Below, in pieces: positions 16,209-26,964 of a stretch of 64,000 nucleotides of DNA. The position numbers and the translations under genes were made by a program. The notes beneath the pieces are model-generated. The model ran no database searches. It saw nothing but the letters and a program-made list of their open reading frames with translations, and was not told the DNA's origin. Every line of letters starts with the position of its first letter. Positions within the stretch are counted from its first letter, which is position 1. The DNA lies in contig CAVOKO010000012.1 in assembly GCA_963696525.1 (NCBI GenBank), positions 124,001-188,000 on the forward strand, read 5' to 3'. This DNA is from CAWBRT01 sp963696525. GTDB taxonomy: Bacteria > Acidobacteriota > Terriglobia > Terriglobales > Acidobacteriaceae.

Positions 16209-19200
16209 ATGATCCTGCCATTCGTCCGCGATCTTCTGGCGGATGCTGAAACCCTCCCCGCATTCTTGCGAGCAGCGGCCCATCTGAAGGGCGGCACGGG
16301 CAGGATTCGTCTGTCTGGCCTGACGGACACGGCGAAGCCGCTGCTTTACGCGCAACTGCACCACGCCGTCTCCCGGCCCTTAATTGTGTTGGTGGCAAAC
16401 AATCGCGCGGCCGAGGAAATGCTGCCCATGCTCCAGAGCTTTTGCGAGCTGACGGGCGCGGCCGCACCCGGACTCTGTGGTCTACCTGCCGGCACGGGAC
16501 GTGCTTCCATTCGAGAACCTGTCTCCGCACCCGGAGATCCAGGAGGCGCGCGCGAAAGCGTTGTGGCGGATTGCCACTGGCGCCGTCTCGATTGTCGTGG
16601 CGCCGTTCGCCTCCAGCGCTGCCTTGCTGCGCGAGCCCGCATATTATCGCGACCTGGGGCGGGTAGTTCGGCGTCCCGAGACCCTGGATCTGGAAGAACT
16701 GGTCGAACACCTCAACATCGTCGGCTACACGCGTACCGACGTGGTGGAGATGACGGGAGAATACGCGCTGCGCGGCGGTATTCTCGATGTCTTTCCTCCG
16801 GAGACCGATCGCCCGTTGCGCATAGAACTGTTTGGCGATGAGGTCGAATCGATCCGCAAGTTCGATCCCGCGACGCAACGCTCCTCGGGCGATGTCGAGG
16901 AAGTGGTGCTGCTGCCGCTGACCGAGACCCCGGTTTCGGAAAAGCTGTTGACGGCGATTCACGCGCGCCTGTCGGGACAGCGCATTGCCGGAAGCGACGA
17001 GGCAATTCATGCGGCGCTTGAAAACGCTGGAGTCACAGTGTTTCCGGGGTGGGAGTTTTACGCGCCGGTGGCGGGAGCGACCCAAACTATCTTCGATCAC
17101 CTTCCTGCGCGCCTGCGTGCTGGTCGACGAACCCGCGCTGATCGAGCGTGACCAGGATGCCTGGTGGGAGCGGGTTACGGCTGCGCACGAGCGTAGTGGC
17201 GTGGGCAATCTGGTGCGGCCGGAGGAATTGTATCTGGCTCCGGAGGCATGGCGCGCACTGGTTGCAAACCGCGGCGGAGCCGACGTCGAACAGCTCGGGG
17301 TGTCCGACGGCGAAATGGAAGACATAGCGTTGCTTTCGCGGCCGACGACACGCTTTCACGGCTCGGTGCCGGGGCTGATCGAGGAAGTAAAGAAGCTGAG
17401 CGCGGAAGGCGAGAAGGTTCTTTTGTCGGCGGGCAGCAATGGCGAGTTAGAGCGGCTGGCCGACATCTTTAACGAATACGGCGTGCCCTACCGTCTGGGC
17501 AGCCGGGCGCAGCGGCCCGGCGGCGGAAGCTATGCCGATGAGGCCGGCTACTTCGGCGAAGATCTCTCGGTGACCACTCTGGTGCGTGCTTTCGTGCCGC
17601 ATGGAGTCGCACTGCCCGAATCGAAGCTGGTGATCTTCGGCTCTAGCGATTTATTCGACGAGTCGGAGGCGACGGTGGCTCGCGCTCCGCGCCAACGGTC
17701 GAGGACGGCGGCGTTCCTTTCGGATTTCCGCGACCTGGCTGTGGGTGACTACGTGGTGCACGTCGAGCACGGCATCGGCCAGTACCAGGGTTTGCGGGAG
17801 ATTGCGCAGGCCGACGGCAGCAGCGCCGAGTTCATGATCCTGGAGTACGCCGAGGGCGCGCGGCTGTACATTCCGCTGACGCGGCTGGATCTGGTTCAGA
17901 AGTATCGCTCGGCCGAAGGCGGCCGGCCTCTGCTCAGCCGTCTGGGCACGCAGCAGTGGGCCAAGACGAAGGCTCGGGTCAAGAAGGCCATGAAGGACAT
18001 GGCTGACGAGTTGCTGAAGCTCTATGCCGTGCGCAAGACCGCCGAGGGCCATGCCTTTCCGCCGGACACGCAATGGATGCGCGAGTTCGAAGACGCTTTT
18101 GAATTCAACGAAACCGAGGACCAGACGTCACGCCATTGTCGGACGTGAAGCGGGACATGGAGTCGGCGACGCCGATGGATCGCCTGTTGTGCGGAGACGT
18201 CGGTTACGGCAAGACGGAAGTCTCCATGCGCGCCGCTTTCAAGGCGGTGAGCGACAGTAAGCAGGTCGCCGTGCTCGCGCCCACCACGGTGCTTGCCTTC
18301 CAGCACTTTGAAACTTTCAAGCGGCGTTTTGCGGCGTATCCCATCGACATCGAGATGATCAGCCGCTTCCGCACCAGCAGGCAACAGAAAGAGATCGTGG
18401 AGAAGGTCGAGGGCGGCAAGGTGGATATCCTCATCGGCACTCACCGCCTGCTCTCGAAGGACATCAAGTTTCCCGACCTCGGGCTGGTGATCGTGGACGA
18501 GGAGCAGCGCTTCGGCGTGCGCCACAAGGAGCGGCTGAAGCAGCTTCGCAAAGAGGTGGACGTGCTGACCATGTCGGCGACGCCGATTCCCGCGGACTTT
18601 GCACATGTCGCTGGTGGGCCTGCGGGATATGAGCCTGATCGAAACCCCGCCCAAGGATCGCATGGCCATCCAGACGGTGGTTGCCGGCTGGGACGACAAG
18701 TTGATCCGCTCGGCCATCGAGCAGGAACTGGAACGCGGCGGCCAGGTATACTTCGTGCACAATCGCGTGGAATCCATCCACGACATCTCGGCGAAGATAC
18801 GCGAACTGGTGCCGCAGGCCCGCATCCTGGTTGGCCACGGACAGCTGAGCGAAGGCGAACTTGAAAAAATCATGCTGGCCTTCATGCGCCACGAGGCCGA
18901 CATCCTGGTGGCGACGACGATCATCGAGAACGGGCTCGATATTCCGCTGTGCAACACCATCATCATCAACCGCGCGGACCGGCACGGACTTTCCGAGCTG
19001 TATCAACTGCGCGGGCGCGTCGGACGCTCCAACCGGCGCGCGTACGCCTACCTGCTGATCCCGTCGGAACGCGACCTGACGGATCTGGCGCGCAAGCGGC
19101 TGGCGGCCTTGAAGGAATTCAGCGATCTCGGCGCGGGCTTCAAGATCGCGGCGCTCGACCTGGAACTGCGCGGCGCGGGCAATCTGCTGGGCGGCGAGCA

Positions 19201-19750
19201 GAGCGGACACATCGAAGCCATCGGCTTCGAGATGTACACCCAGATGCTGGAGCACACCATCCGCCAGATGCGCGGCGAGCAGGTCGCCGAGGTGACCGAA
19301 CCCCAGCTCAACCTGGGCCTGAACATCCGCATTCCCGCCGACTACATCGGCGAGGAGAACCACCGCTTGCGAATTTACAAGCGCATTGCCGGCGTGGAAA
19401 GCGAGAGCCAGCTTGCGGATGTCTCCGCCGAACTGCGGGACCGCTACGGCGAGCCGCCGTCGAGCGTACGCAACCTGCTCGATTACGCCAGCCTGAGACT
19501 GCTTTCACAGCGCGTGCGGGTGATGCAGATCGAGCGCAAACGCGACCTGGTCAGCATTCGTTTCGACGCGAAGGCGGAGGTGGATGCGGCGAAGCTGGCG
19601 CAGTTCGTGGCGCGCAATCGCGGAACCCAGTTCACTCCGCAGGGCATTCTGAAGTTCAGCATTAAATCCAACCAGGCCGACGAGGTGCTGGAAAGCTTGC
19701 GGCAAGTGCTGGAAAATATTGCCAGCGCCGCGGTAACTGCCGCCGGTTGA
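16209..19750 (+). CDS. mfd: transcription-repair coupling factor Mfd, with four frameshifts
   Basis: A roughly 1180-aa DNA translocase that removes stalled RNA polymerase and recruits UvrA. The conserved sequence runs through four frames with breaks near 16470, 17115, 18130 and 18593. It covers the UvrB-like N-terminal module (VVYLPARDVLPFENLSPHP, EYALRGGILDVFPP), the RNA-polymerase interaction domain (VGDYVVHVEHGIGQYQGL, YIPLTRLDLVQKY), helicase motifs (Walker A LLCGDVGYGKTEV, DEEQ box VIVDEEQRFGV, LTMSATPIP) and RecG-like motor motifs (ATTIIENGLDIPLCN, QLRGRVGRSNRRAYAYL), plus the C-terminal TRCF domain. The breaks near 16470 and 18593 fit single extra G/C bases, so sequencing insertions are the likely cause. 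Stand-alone gene before galU. Confidence 0.9.
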
Positions 19751-19878
19751 GGTCCGAGGCGGCTACGCTACTCGTCCTGCCAGTGTTCAACAGGCGCCTC
19801 TGCTTCGGAAAAGTGCCGTGACCCTGTACAATTGCGCTGCGCGGTTCAACTAACAAATCTCTTCACCGAGAGCACGCG

Positions 19879-20758
19879 ATGAAACAAAAAGTCAAAAAGG
19901 CAGTTTTTCCGGCGGCGGGACTGGGTACTCGATTTCTGCCTGCGACGAAAGCACAGCCCAAAGAGATGCTGCCGCTGGTCGACAAGCCCATCATCCAGTA
20001 CGGCGTGGAAGAGGCCATGGCTTCCGGATGCGATCAGATCATCATCGTGACCGGGCGCGGCAAGACCGCGATCGAAGACCACTTCGACGTCAGCTATGAG
20101 CTGGAAAAGCAGTTGGAGGAGAAGAACAAGCTGGAACTGCTGGCCATGGTGCGCCGCATCTCGGACATGATCCACGTCTCCTACACGCGGCAGAAGGAGG
20201 CGCTGGGATTGGGGCACGCGGTGCTGGTGGCCAAGGATCTGGTAGGCAACGAGCCGTTTGCGGTGCTGCTGGCCGACGATGTAGTCGATGCCGAAACCCC
20301 TTGCCTGAAGCAGCTGATCGACGTTTTCGAGGAGACGCAGTGCTCGGTGATCGCCACCCAGGTGGTCGAAGGTAAAGCCATCTCCGCCTACGGCGTGCTC
20401 GACGCCACCCCGGTTCCGGGTTACGACGGCCGTCTATTCGAGATCAGGAACCTGGTGGAGAAACCGCCGGCTCGAAACGGCGCCGTCGAACCAGGCCATC
20501 ATCGGCCGCTATATCCTGACGCCGCGCATCTTCGAGTGCCTGGAGAAGATCACGCCGGGAGCTATCGGCGAGTTGCAGCTCACCGACGGACTGCGCGGCC
20601 TGCTTCGGCACGAAAGAATGTATGGCTATCAGTTCGAGGGCAAGCGCCACGACACCGGCGACAAACTCGGCTTCCTGAAAGCCACGGTGGAGTTCGCTCT
20701 CAAACGCGACGACCTAGGCGCGGAATTTCACGAGTGGTTGCGGCAGCAGAAGTTTTGA
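19879..20758 (+). CDS. galU: UTP-glucose-1-phosphate uridylyltransferase, one frameshift
   Basis: Makes UDP-glucose from UTP and glucose-1-phosphate for cell-envelope glycans. The nucleotide-binding N terminus is clear (AVFPAAGLGTRFLPATKAQPKEMLPLVDKPIIQYGVEEA), followed by GLGHAVLVAK, FAVLLADDVVD and AYGVLDA. After EKPPA near 20470 one extra G shifts the frame; the product continues with AIIGRYILTP, IGELQLTDGL and RHDTGDKLGFLKATVEFAL, ending at 20758. All catalytic regions are present, so the break is probably an error. Confidence 0.93.
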
Positions 20759-20769
20759 CTTCGCCTCGC

Positions 20770-21078
20770 CTACTCCCCGAGGACGGGCGTAAACGATCCG
20801 ATTCTGCGCTCCTGCTCGATCATGATCTCGCACTCGTGGTCGAGGGTTTCGTACTGTTCCCCAAACTGCACGCGGAACTGCCGGAAAGCCGCTTCCGAAG
20901 CCCAGCGGTCGACCGTCAGGTAGCGGTCGGGACGTTTTTCGTCGCGCAGCAGTTCGGTGCCGACGAACCCCTGGGCTCGCTTGAATAAAGCGTCCCACTC
21001 TCCCCCGGGACCGTAGAGCCTCTCGAACTCCGCTGCGCAATCCGCCTTCGGCACGAACTCCCAGACGATCACGTGCAT
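20770..21078 (-). CDS. antibiotic-biosynthesis-monooxygenase-like (ABM) small protein
   Basis: A 102-aa protein of the ABM/DABB ferredoxin-like fold. The start at MHVIVWEFVP is chosen because GGAGGA sits 6 nt upstream; a longer open frame upstream is not protein-like. Hallmarks: MHVIVWEFVPKADCAAEFERLYG at the N terminus, GFVGTELLRDEKRPDRYLTVDRWAS in the middle and FRQFRVQFGEQYETLD near the end. Family members are small dimeric oxygenases or heme or quinol binders, so no substrate can be assigned. Convergent with galU, separated by 11 bp. Confidence 0.8.
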   Translation of the reverse strand: MHVIVWEFVPKADCAAEFERLYGPGGEWDALFKRAQGFVGTELLRDEKRPDRYLTVDRWASEAAFRQFRVQFGEQYETLDHECEIMIEQERRIGSFTPVLGE

Positions 21079-21215
21079 GGTTCCTCCACGCTTCGGCACA
21101 TGGGTGTTTCCCGGCACGACGCCGGCCATCAGCACCGCTCCGAACAGAATAGCCCCGGCCGCTGAAAAAGCAACCGGGGCATGTGGAATTCGAACGGCGG
21201 TAACGATGGTCGCGC

Positions 21216-21302
21216 CGCCCACATCTGCCAAAAGCGGGCAGATATGGGGCACCAAAACGGCTCGCCAGCCACTTGCCAAAGGCGAGCAGATATAGGACAC
21301 CG
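21216..21302. repeat. inverted and tandem GCAGATATGGGGCACC-type repeats
   Basis: GCCCACATCTGCC (21218-21230) and GGGCAGATATGGGGC (21236-21250) form an imperfect inverted repeat. A second unit (GCGAGCAGATATAGGACACC, ending at 21301) follows in direct orientation. It is the densest copy of the interspersed motif also present near 12.9 and 26.65 kb, located between the EF-G paralogue and the ABM gene. Confidence 0.55.
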
Positions 21303-21333
21303 AAAGGAATTCGGTTGCGCGGGTTGAGGCGGA

Positions 21334-23445
21334 CTATTCTTCTTCTTCCGTCTCTTCACCCTTAGCCGCTTTGGCCGCCGCGACGATCTTTTCCTGGATC
21401 AGAGCCGGAACCACATCGTAGTGATCCATTTCCATGCCAAAGCTGCCGCGGCCCTGCGTCATCGCGGTGAGGTCGGTGCCGTAGGTCAGCATTTCGGCCA
21501 TGGGCACGGAGGCTTTCACGATGGTGTTGCCACCCTTGTTGTCCATGCCCTGGATGCGGCCGCGCCTCGAGTTCAGGTCGCCCATGATGGCTCCGGCAAA
21601 CTCGTCCGGCGCCGTGATCTCGACGTTCATGATCGGCTCCAGCAGCGAGGGTTTGGCCTGCTCCATGGACTTCCTGAAGGCGATGCGCCCGGCGGTCTTG
21701 AACGACAGTTCGTTGGAGTCCACATCGTGATAGCTGCCGTCATAGAGCGTGACCTTGAAGTCGACCACCGGATAGCCGGCCAGGTATCCGCGGGCGGCGG
21801 CTTCGAGGATGCCCTTTTCGACGGCTGGAATGTAGTTCTTGGGAATGGCGCCGCCAAAGATGTCGTTCACGAACTCGAACTGCCCGCCGCGCGGCAGCGG
21901 CTCCATCTTGATCTTGCAATCGCCAAACTGGCCGTGGCCGCCGGACTGCTTCTTGTGACGTCCCTGCACGTCGGCGTGGCCGCGTATGGTCTCGCGGTAG
22001 GGAACCTTCGGGGCTTTCAGCTTGACCTCGGTGTGGTAGCGGTGCTTGAGTTTCGCAACGGCTACTTCGACGTGCTGCTGGCCGGTGCCCGCGATCAGGA
22101 ACTCCTGGGTTTGCGGGTCGCGGAAGAAGCGCAGCATGGCGTCTTCCTCCATCAGCTTGGAGACGGTTGACTCCCAGTTTGTCTTCGTCCGCCCGCGACT
22201 TCGGCTCAATGGCAAACGTGATGGCCGGCTCCGGCAGCTTGACCGACAGGATACTGAATCGGCGCCGCCTTATCGCCCAGCGTGTCGCCCGTGAGGGTGT
22301 CCTTCAGCTTGGCCACCGCGCCCATGTCGCCGGCATGCAACTCGGTTGACGGCGACCGACGTCTTGCCCTGCATGATCGAGAGGTGGGCAAATTTTTCAG
22401 CGGTGTTGCGGGTGAAGTTTTGCACCGAGGCATCATTTTTCAGCACGCCCGAGAACACTTTGAAGTAAGAAATCCGTCCGGAGAACGGATCGCTCACCGT
22501 CTTGAAGACGTAGAGCGAGACCGGTTCGCTGTCGGCGATCTTGCGTTGTGCGGGTTCGCCGTTACCCGAGCCGGCCGCGGCCTGCACGGTTCCGCGTTCC
22601 AGCGGGCGAGGCGCGTAATCGACCAGGAAATCGAGCAGCGCATCCGTGCCAATGTTGCCCAACCCCGAGGCGAACAGCACCGGGAAAGACCTTGTCGCCG
22701 CGAACCGCCTCATGGAGTCCGGCAACGATCCGCTCTTCCGCGAGCGTCCCGCTGGAGAAGAATTCCTCCATCAGCGCGTCATCGCCTTCGGCCACCAGCT
22801 CCACCAGCCTCTCGTGGGCCTCCTTGGCCTCGCCGGCCAGATTCGCGGGAATTTCGCCTACCTTGGCTTTGCCGTTGCCGCCCAGCTCGTAGGTGTAGGC
22901 TTTCATGCGCACCAGGTCGATCACGCCGGAGAAACTCTTTTCGCTGCCGATGGGCAACTGCACCGGAATCACGGTCCGGCCAAACGCTGTCGTCAAAGAT
23001 TCCATGCAGCGCTGAAAATCGGCGCGTTCGCGGTCCATGCGGGTGCAGACCAAGACCCGGGGCAGCGAATACTTTTCGGCGAAGCCCCAGATCTTTTCCG
23101 TGACCACCTGCACCCCGCTGACGCGCATCGACCACCACCAGCGCCGCTTCCACGGCCGGCAGCACCATCTCCGCTTCGTGCATAAACATGTTGAATCCGG
23201 GAGTGTCGATCAGGTTGATCTTGGCCTTGCCCCACTCGAGCGAATGACATGGCGGCGGAGATCGTCATCTGGCGCGAAATTTCTTCTTCGTCGTAGTCGG
23301 TGACGGTGGTGCCTTCGTCCACCCGGCCCAGACGCTGGGTTGAGCCGGCCGTATACAGCATGGCCGAAACAAGAGAGGTTTTGCCGGAGTGGGAGTGTCC
23401 CACGACAGCGACGTTGCGGATGTTAGCGCCTTCGTAGTTTTTCAC
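21334..23445 (-). CDS. elongation factor G paralogue (EF-G2 type), with frameshifts
   Basis: A translational GTPase of about 700 residues. The first 40 residues hold the G1 motif VVGHSHSGKTSLVSAMLY and then TTVTDYDEEEISRQMTISAA; this pattern of the second EF-G class differs from canonical FusA (AHIDAGKTT). The other domains follow in several frames: NMFVHEAEMVLPAVEAALVV, RVLVCTRMDRERADF, VSDPFSGRISYFKVFSGVL, FLIAGTGQQHVEVAVAKLK, the GHGQFGDCKIKMEPL domain IV, and GYPVVDFKVTLYDGSYHDVDSNELSF with MTQGRGSFGMEMDHYDVV. At least five frame changes occur between about 22170 and 23250, all with conserved sequence on both sides. The C terminus is acidic (EETEEEE). Role in vivo uncertain. Confidence 0.87.
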
Positions 23446-23917
23446 AATGACTCCTCGTGCCCCACAAAGCTCTCAGGGAACCATGGTCGGCTCAATGGTC
23501 GCGCAACCAACATCAAGGATGGCTGATGCTGTATCCCGACGCCAACCAGGGCAAAAAACAGCAACCCCACGTGCTCTGGCACATGGCGGAGAGCAAAAAT
23601 TAAGAAGAAAAATCGTAGCACAAGCGCTCAGTAGCGCCAATCGCTGGTTTATGGGGGCCTTCCGTGCCGCCCCGCAACACGGGCTGGCGACGTCTGGAAA
23701 GTCCCATCCCGCCTTGGCACACGGCGCGTGCCGGCTCCCTTGGCTGTATCGATCCGTGCAGGGTTGGGCAAGGAAATTCCCTGTATTTTTTGGCCCTGTA
23801 TCCTGATGAGAGTTTCTACCGGACGCCGGGTTCGTTTACCATGGAATAAGCAGCCAGGAATTCCGCTCTTGCAGCCGAATTCTATTCTGCATGCTGACGA
23901 AAGGTTCTTCTCCGACG
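23446..23917. other. divergent intergenic region, nothing recognised
   Basis: 472 bp between the EF-G paralogue and the DsbA-like gene. Open frames are short and not protein-like; no palindrome, terminator or RNA motif was noticed. It must contain promoters for both flanking genes. Confidence 0.35.
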
Positions 23918-24568
23918 ATGAAAACTGTTTTGCGCACGCTCATGATTGCCGCGCTCATGACCTTTTCCGGTCTTGCCCAGGCCGGGGACACTTCCGCACT
24001 TCGCCCACCCGCGGGTTCCAAAGTGGCGATTATCGTTTTTGAAGATCTGGAATGTCCCATGTGTGCCCGTGTCGAACCGCTGCTGGAAGATGCCGAAAAA
24101 ACCTACAAAATTCCGTTGGTACGCTACGATTTTCCACTGCCCATGCACCATTGGTCATTTGAGGCGCATGTAACCGCCCGCTACTTCGATAGCAAGTCGA
24201 AACAGTTGGGCGAAGATTTTCGTCAATGGGTCTTCAAAAACCAGAATTTCATCACCCAGCAGAACGTGGGTGGCATGATCGATCGATTCGCCACCGAGCA
24301 CCATGTCGCGTTGCCCGCCTTTGTCGATCCCGAGCGGTAAGCTGGCCGCCAAGGTGAAGGAGATAAGGTCACAGGACAGAAGGTCGGCATCGATCACACC
24401 CCAACTATCTACGTTGTGGGCGAGTCGCGGCAGACGCCCTACATTGAAGTAAAGGAAATCTCCCAACTGTTCAGCACCATCGACCAGATGAAGGCCTCGG
24501 TGAAAGCCGAGGCCCCGGCGCCACGGTCGAAGAACTCGTCGGCCAGGACTAGCAAGCCCGCGCAGTAA
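23918..24568 (+). CDS. DsbA-like thiol-disulfide protein, exported, with frameshifts
   Basis: A thioredoxin-fold protein with a signal peptide (TVLRTLMIAALMTFSGLAQAGD). The redox motif CPMC is in VAIIVFEDLECPMCARVEP, followed by LVRYDFPLPMHHWSFEAH, typical of DsbA/DsbG-like periplasmic oxidoreductases. The frame breaks near 24335 (after the Pro-rich LPAFVDP) and again near 24360; the rest (GIDHTPTIYVVGES, cis-Pro loop; ISQLFSTIDQM) is in other frames, ending at 24568. Both active-site Cys and the cis-Pro are kept. A terminator follows 139 bp later. It neighbours the Sec-type peroxiredoxin and SOD, which may reflect a redox-stress island. Confidence 0.8.
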
Positions 24569-24706
24569 ACCCGCAGTGCCGGTATGGTTTCGCTGAGCCG
24601 TCTATGGCGAGCGAAGTCGAGCCATGACGTTCCTTTGAGGATTCTTGGATATGCCGACTCGGGGGAACCACTCATTTTTTGCGTTGTAAAGGGATTTTTA
24701 TCCTGT

Positions 24707-24731
24707 AAGGCCCGTCCGGTGGGCCTTTTTC
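24707..24731 (+). terminator. rho-independent terminator after the DsbA-like gene
   Basis: The stem AAGGCCC (24707-24713) pairs with GGGCCTT (24721-24727) around a 7-nt loop, followed by a T-rich tract. The opposite strand lacks a T-run after the stem, so it acts on the plus strand. Confidence 0.75.
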
Positions 24732-25064
24732 ATTTTGGGACCTTCCCGAATTGACAATCCAAAGTCATCGGAAAGCTGAATCGCCATGCAATTTGCGATC
24801 CGGCGGGCATCAACGCCCGATAGATTATTTGCATGCCTATGATGAGTTGTCTGCTAAAGCGTCTTGGCAAACGTGCCAGCGAGCGGATGGCAAAGTTTCT
24901 GGCTGAACGTCTCCCGGCAGTTGCTATTCTGGCGGTTTTGCCCTGGATCGAGCGATCAGCCTCCGAATCTCCCGGCCGGAGATTAGGGTTGGTGGCATTG
25001 CGCGCAGACGAGAGCACAAACCGTCGCAGCGAAATCACTGAAAGATTGTTCTGAGAGCTTACTC
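24732..25064. other. region downstream of the peroxiredoxin, no gene recognised
   Basis: 333 bp between the terminator and the 3' end of the minus-strand peroxiredoxin. Small open frames exist on both strands but none has family resemblance or a convincing ribosome binding site. Confidence 0.35.
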
Positions 25065-25556
25065 TTATTTGTTCAGCGTTCGTAGCACCTCGAATAATTC
25101 TTCGTTCTCGGGAGGCTGGTCCAGCGGGTAGATCTTGGCAAAGGCGATCACGCCTTGCTTGTCGATGATGAAAACAGCGCGTTCGGAGATCCCCGGGAGC
25201 GGCTCTCCCTCGCGCAGCACTCCATACTTGATCGCGACTTCGCCATGCGGCCAGAAGTCGCTGCCCAGCGGAAAGCCAACCCACCCGATATCTTTTTTCT
25301 GCCACGCGATGTGACTCGGAATGGAATCCACGCTCATGCCCACGACCTGGGCATCGTATCCGGCGAACTTCTCCATGTCCAGGTTCGTCGCCGGAATCTG
25401 AGCACTTCAGGTCGGGGTCCAATCGAGAGCATAGAAGGCAAGCACCACGTGCCGCCTGCCCCTGAAGTTGCTGAGCCTGAACCGCATCTTGCTGTCGCCC
25501 AACACGGCGGGCACCTCGAAATCGGGCGCTACCTCACCGGCTTTCAAAGCTATCAT
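25065..25556 (-). CDS. AhpC/TSA-family peroxiredoxin with in-frame UGA (probable selenoprotein)
   Basis: A second peroxiredoxin, 163 aa if the TGA (minus strand, 25409-25407) is read as selenocysteine. The frame is conserved on both sides: MIALKAGEVAPDFEVPAV, FRGRRHVVLAFYALDWTPT, then U50, then SAQIPATNLDMEKFAGYDAQVVGMSVDSI, and the C-terminal FIIDKQGVIAFAKI segment. Normal members read DWTPVCSAE here, so the UGA replaces exactly the peroxidatic Cys. There is no other Cys in the protein, so it would be a 1-Sec enzyme. Substrate is probably H2O2 or organic peroxide. An 8-bp inverted repeat lies 11 nt after the UGA. It is divergent from an alpha/beta hydrolase and close to a DsbA-like gene and SOD. 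Confidence 0.85.
25359..25395 (-). promoter_or_regulatory. candidate SECIS: 8-bp inverted repeat after UGA
   Basis: On the minus strand, TCCGGCGA (25395-25388) and TCGCCGGA (25366-25359) are perfect inverse complements around a 21-nt loop that contains a GGAC. The stem starts 11 nt after the UGA, within the distance range for bacterial SECIS elements, though the loop is larger than typical. A shorter alternative stem (TCCGG with CTGGA) is possible. Not folded computationally. Confidence 0.5.
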
Positions 25557-25786
25557 CCTTCCGCTCCGTCGGTTCGCTTCAGCGCGGGATGTAAGAATTG
25601 TATGCGGCGCGGACTAGAGCCGGCAAGCGCGGCAGGCGGACACCAGGCACCTCGGCCGGTGATTGTTCGGGATCCCTGGCGAGCCCTGCTCGCTGCGGTG
25701 ATTTACCCGAGCAGAGCAGCACAGACTGCAACGCGCAGCAATTGGGCCGGCATCGAAGGGGATGGCTTGTACCGAGAGTTCCGCCG

Positions 25787-26587
25787 ATGCCGTATATCAC
25801 GATCGATTCTCCTTTAGCCGGGGGTGCGGCCGAAATTCACTATCGCCAAATGGGTGAGGGTGTATGCCTGTGCTTTCTGCACGGAGGCTGGGGCTATGAA
25901 GTCTATCCCTTGGACCAGCAAAAAGATGCGATCCAAGGCTTTCAGGTTATTGTTGCGGACCGCTCAGGCTACGGACACTCGACCAAGCCGGCGCTCTTTG
26001 CGGTTGATTTCCATCGCCGCGCCGCCGAAGAGACGCTACGGTGTCTGGATGCTCTCGGCATCCGGAAATGCATCTTCTGGGGACACAGTGATGGCGCGGT
26101 GATCGCCGCGTGGCTCGGACTGATGGCTCCCGAACGCTGCCTCGGTTTGATTCTGGAAGCCTTGCACTACTATCGGGACAAGCCGGGTTCGCGCGCATTC
26201 TTCGAAGCCATGGTGTTAGCTCCGCAGTCGTTCGGCGAAAAGGTCGGCAGAGTGCTGGCGAGTGAGCACGGCGAACCCTATTGGCGCCAATTGATGCGCA
26301 GCGAAGGACAGACATGGCTTGATATAGCGCGGTCCGCCAGCCATGCGGGCCGCGATTTGTACGATGGCAGGCTATCGGAGTTGACGATTCCAACGCTGTT
26401 TGTACACGGCGCCCGCGATTCCCGCACCGAACCCGGAGAACTCGATGCCATGCGCCGCGAATTACCGGCCGGTTGCATGCACATCATCGAAAACGGAGGC
26501 CATTGCCCGCACAGCGAAGAGTCTTCCGCCGCAGAATTCGGTCGCGTAGTACGCCAAGCCCTGGTTCTCTGGAGCGCCGGCAAGTAA
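25787..26587 (+). CDS. alpha/beta hydrolase
   Basis: A 266-aa cytosolic alpha/beta-hydrolase. The start at MPYITIDSPLAGGAAEIHYRQMG is chosen because the fold begins here; the longer open frame upstream is not protein-like. The oxyanion segment FLHGGWG (HGG), the nucleophile elbow GHSDGA (Ser in G-x-S-x-G), LILEALHYYRD and the C-terminal LFVHGARDSRTEP (acid Asp) and ENGGHCPHSEE (His) give a complete catalytic triad. The substrate is unknown. Divergent from the Sec-type peroxiredoxin by 230 bp. Confidence 0.85.
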   Translation: MPYITIDSPLAGGAAEIHYRQMGEGVCLCFLHGGWGYEVYPLDQQKDAIQGFQVIVADRSGYGHSTKPALFAVDFHRRAAEETLRCLDALGIRKCIFWGHSDGAVIAAWLGLMAPERCLGLILEALHYYRDKPGSRAFFEAMVLAPQSFGEKVGRVLASEHGEPYWRQLMRSEGQTWLDIARSASHAGRDLYDGRLSELTIPTLFVHGARDSRTEPGELDAMRRELPAGCMHIIENGGHCPHSEESSAAEFGRVVRQALVLWSAGK

Positions 26588-26964
26588 TCCCCGTCAGAAG
26601 CTACATCCGCATTTGCGCCAAAACTCGGCGCACCGCACCTGCCGGCATTAGCAGATGTGGGATTCGCATTGGCTTGCGGCCTGGCTGAGTCGGCATGCCC
26701 ATTTGCCGGCGCGCCCATGCCGGCTTCGCGCCCTTCATCGGCGGGGTCGGAGGCGCGCCCGCCGTTACCGGCTCCAGTGTCCCTGAAGTTGTACAATGGG
26801 AGTCGCTGCCGTGGGCACACAGTGTCGCTCCCGGCCCTCATTGAGCGATTCCCAGCTCCGGTTCCGGGTTATCCGTACAACAAACCGAGTCCAACCTTCG
26901 CGCGGCACACCGCGCGCAATGCAGTTCACGTTGAGATGAAATGTTATTCATAAAGGAGAAAACA
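26588..26964. other. gap before sodA with one interspersed repeat motif
   Basis: 377 bp. GCAGATGTGGG at 26651-26661 is another copy of the interspersed motif. AAAGGAGAAAACA directly before 26965 is a strong ribosome binding site. No other element was recognised. Confidence 0.45.

Noticed and set aside
24833..25054. Plus-strand open frame of 73 aa
   Set aside because: No ribosome binding site and no family resemblance; lies in a gap behind the minus-strand Prx.
24730..25422. Open frame of 230 aa on the minus strand overlapping the Prx gene
   Set aside because: It runs in another frame than the Prx motifs, is Arg/Gly/Ser-rich and has no family resemblance; a shadow of the real gene.
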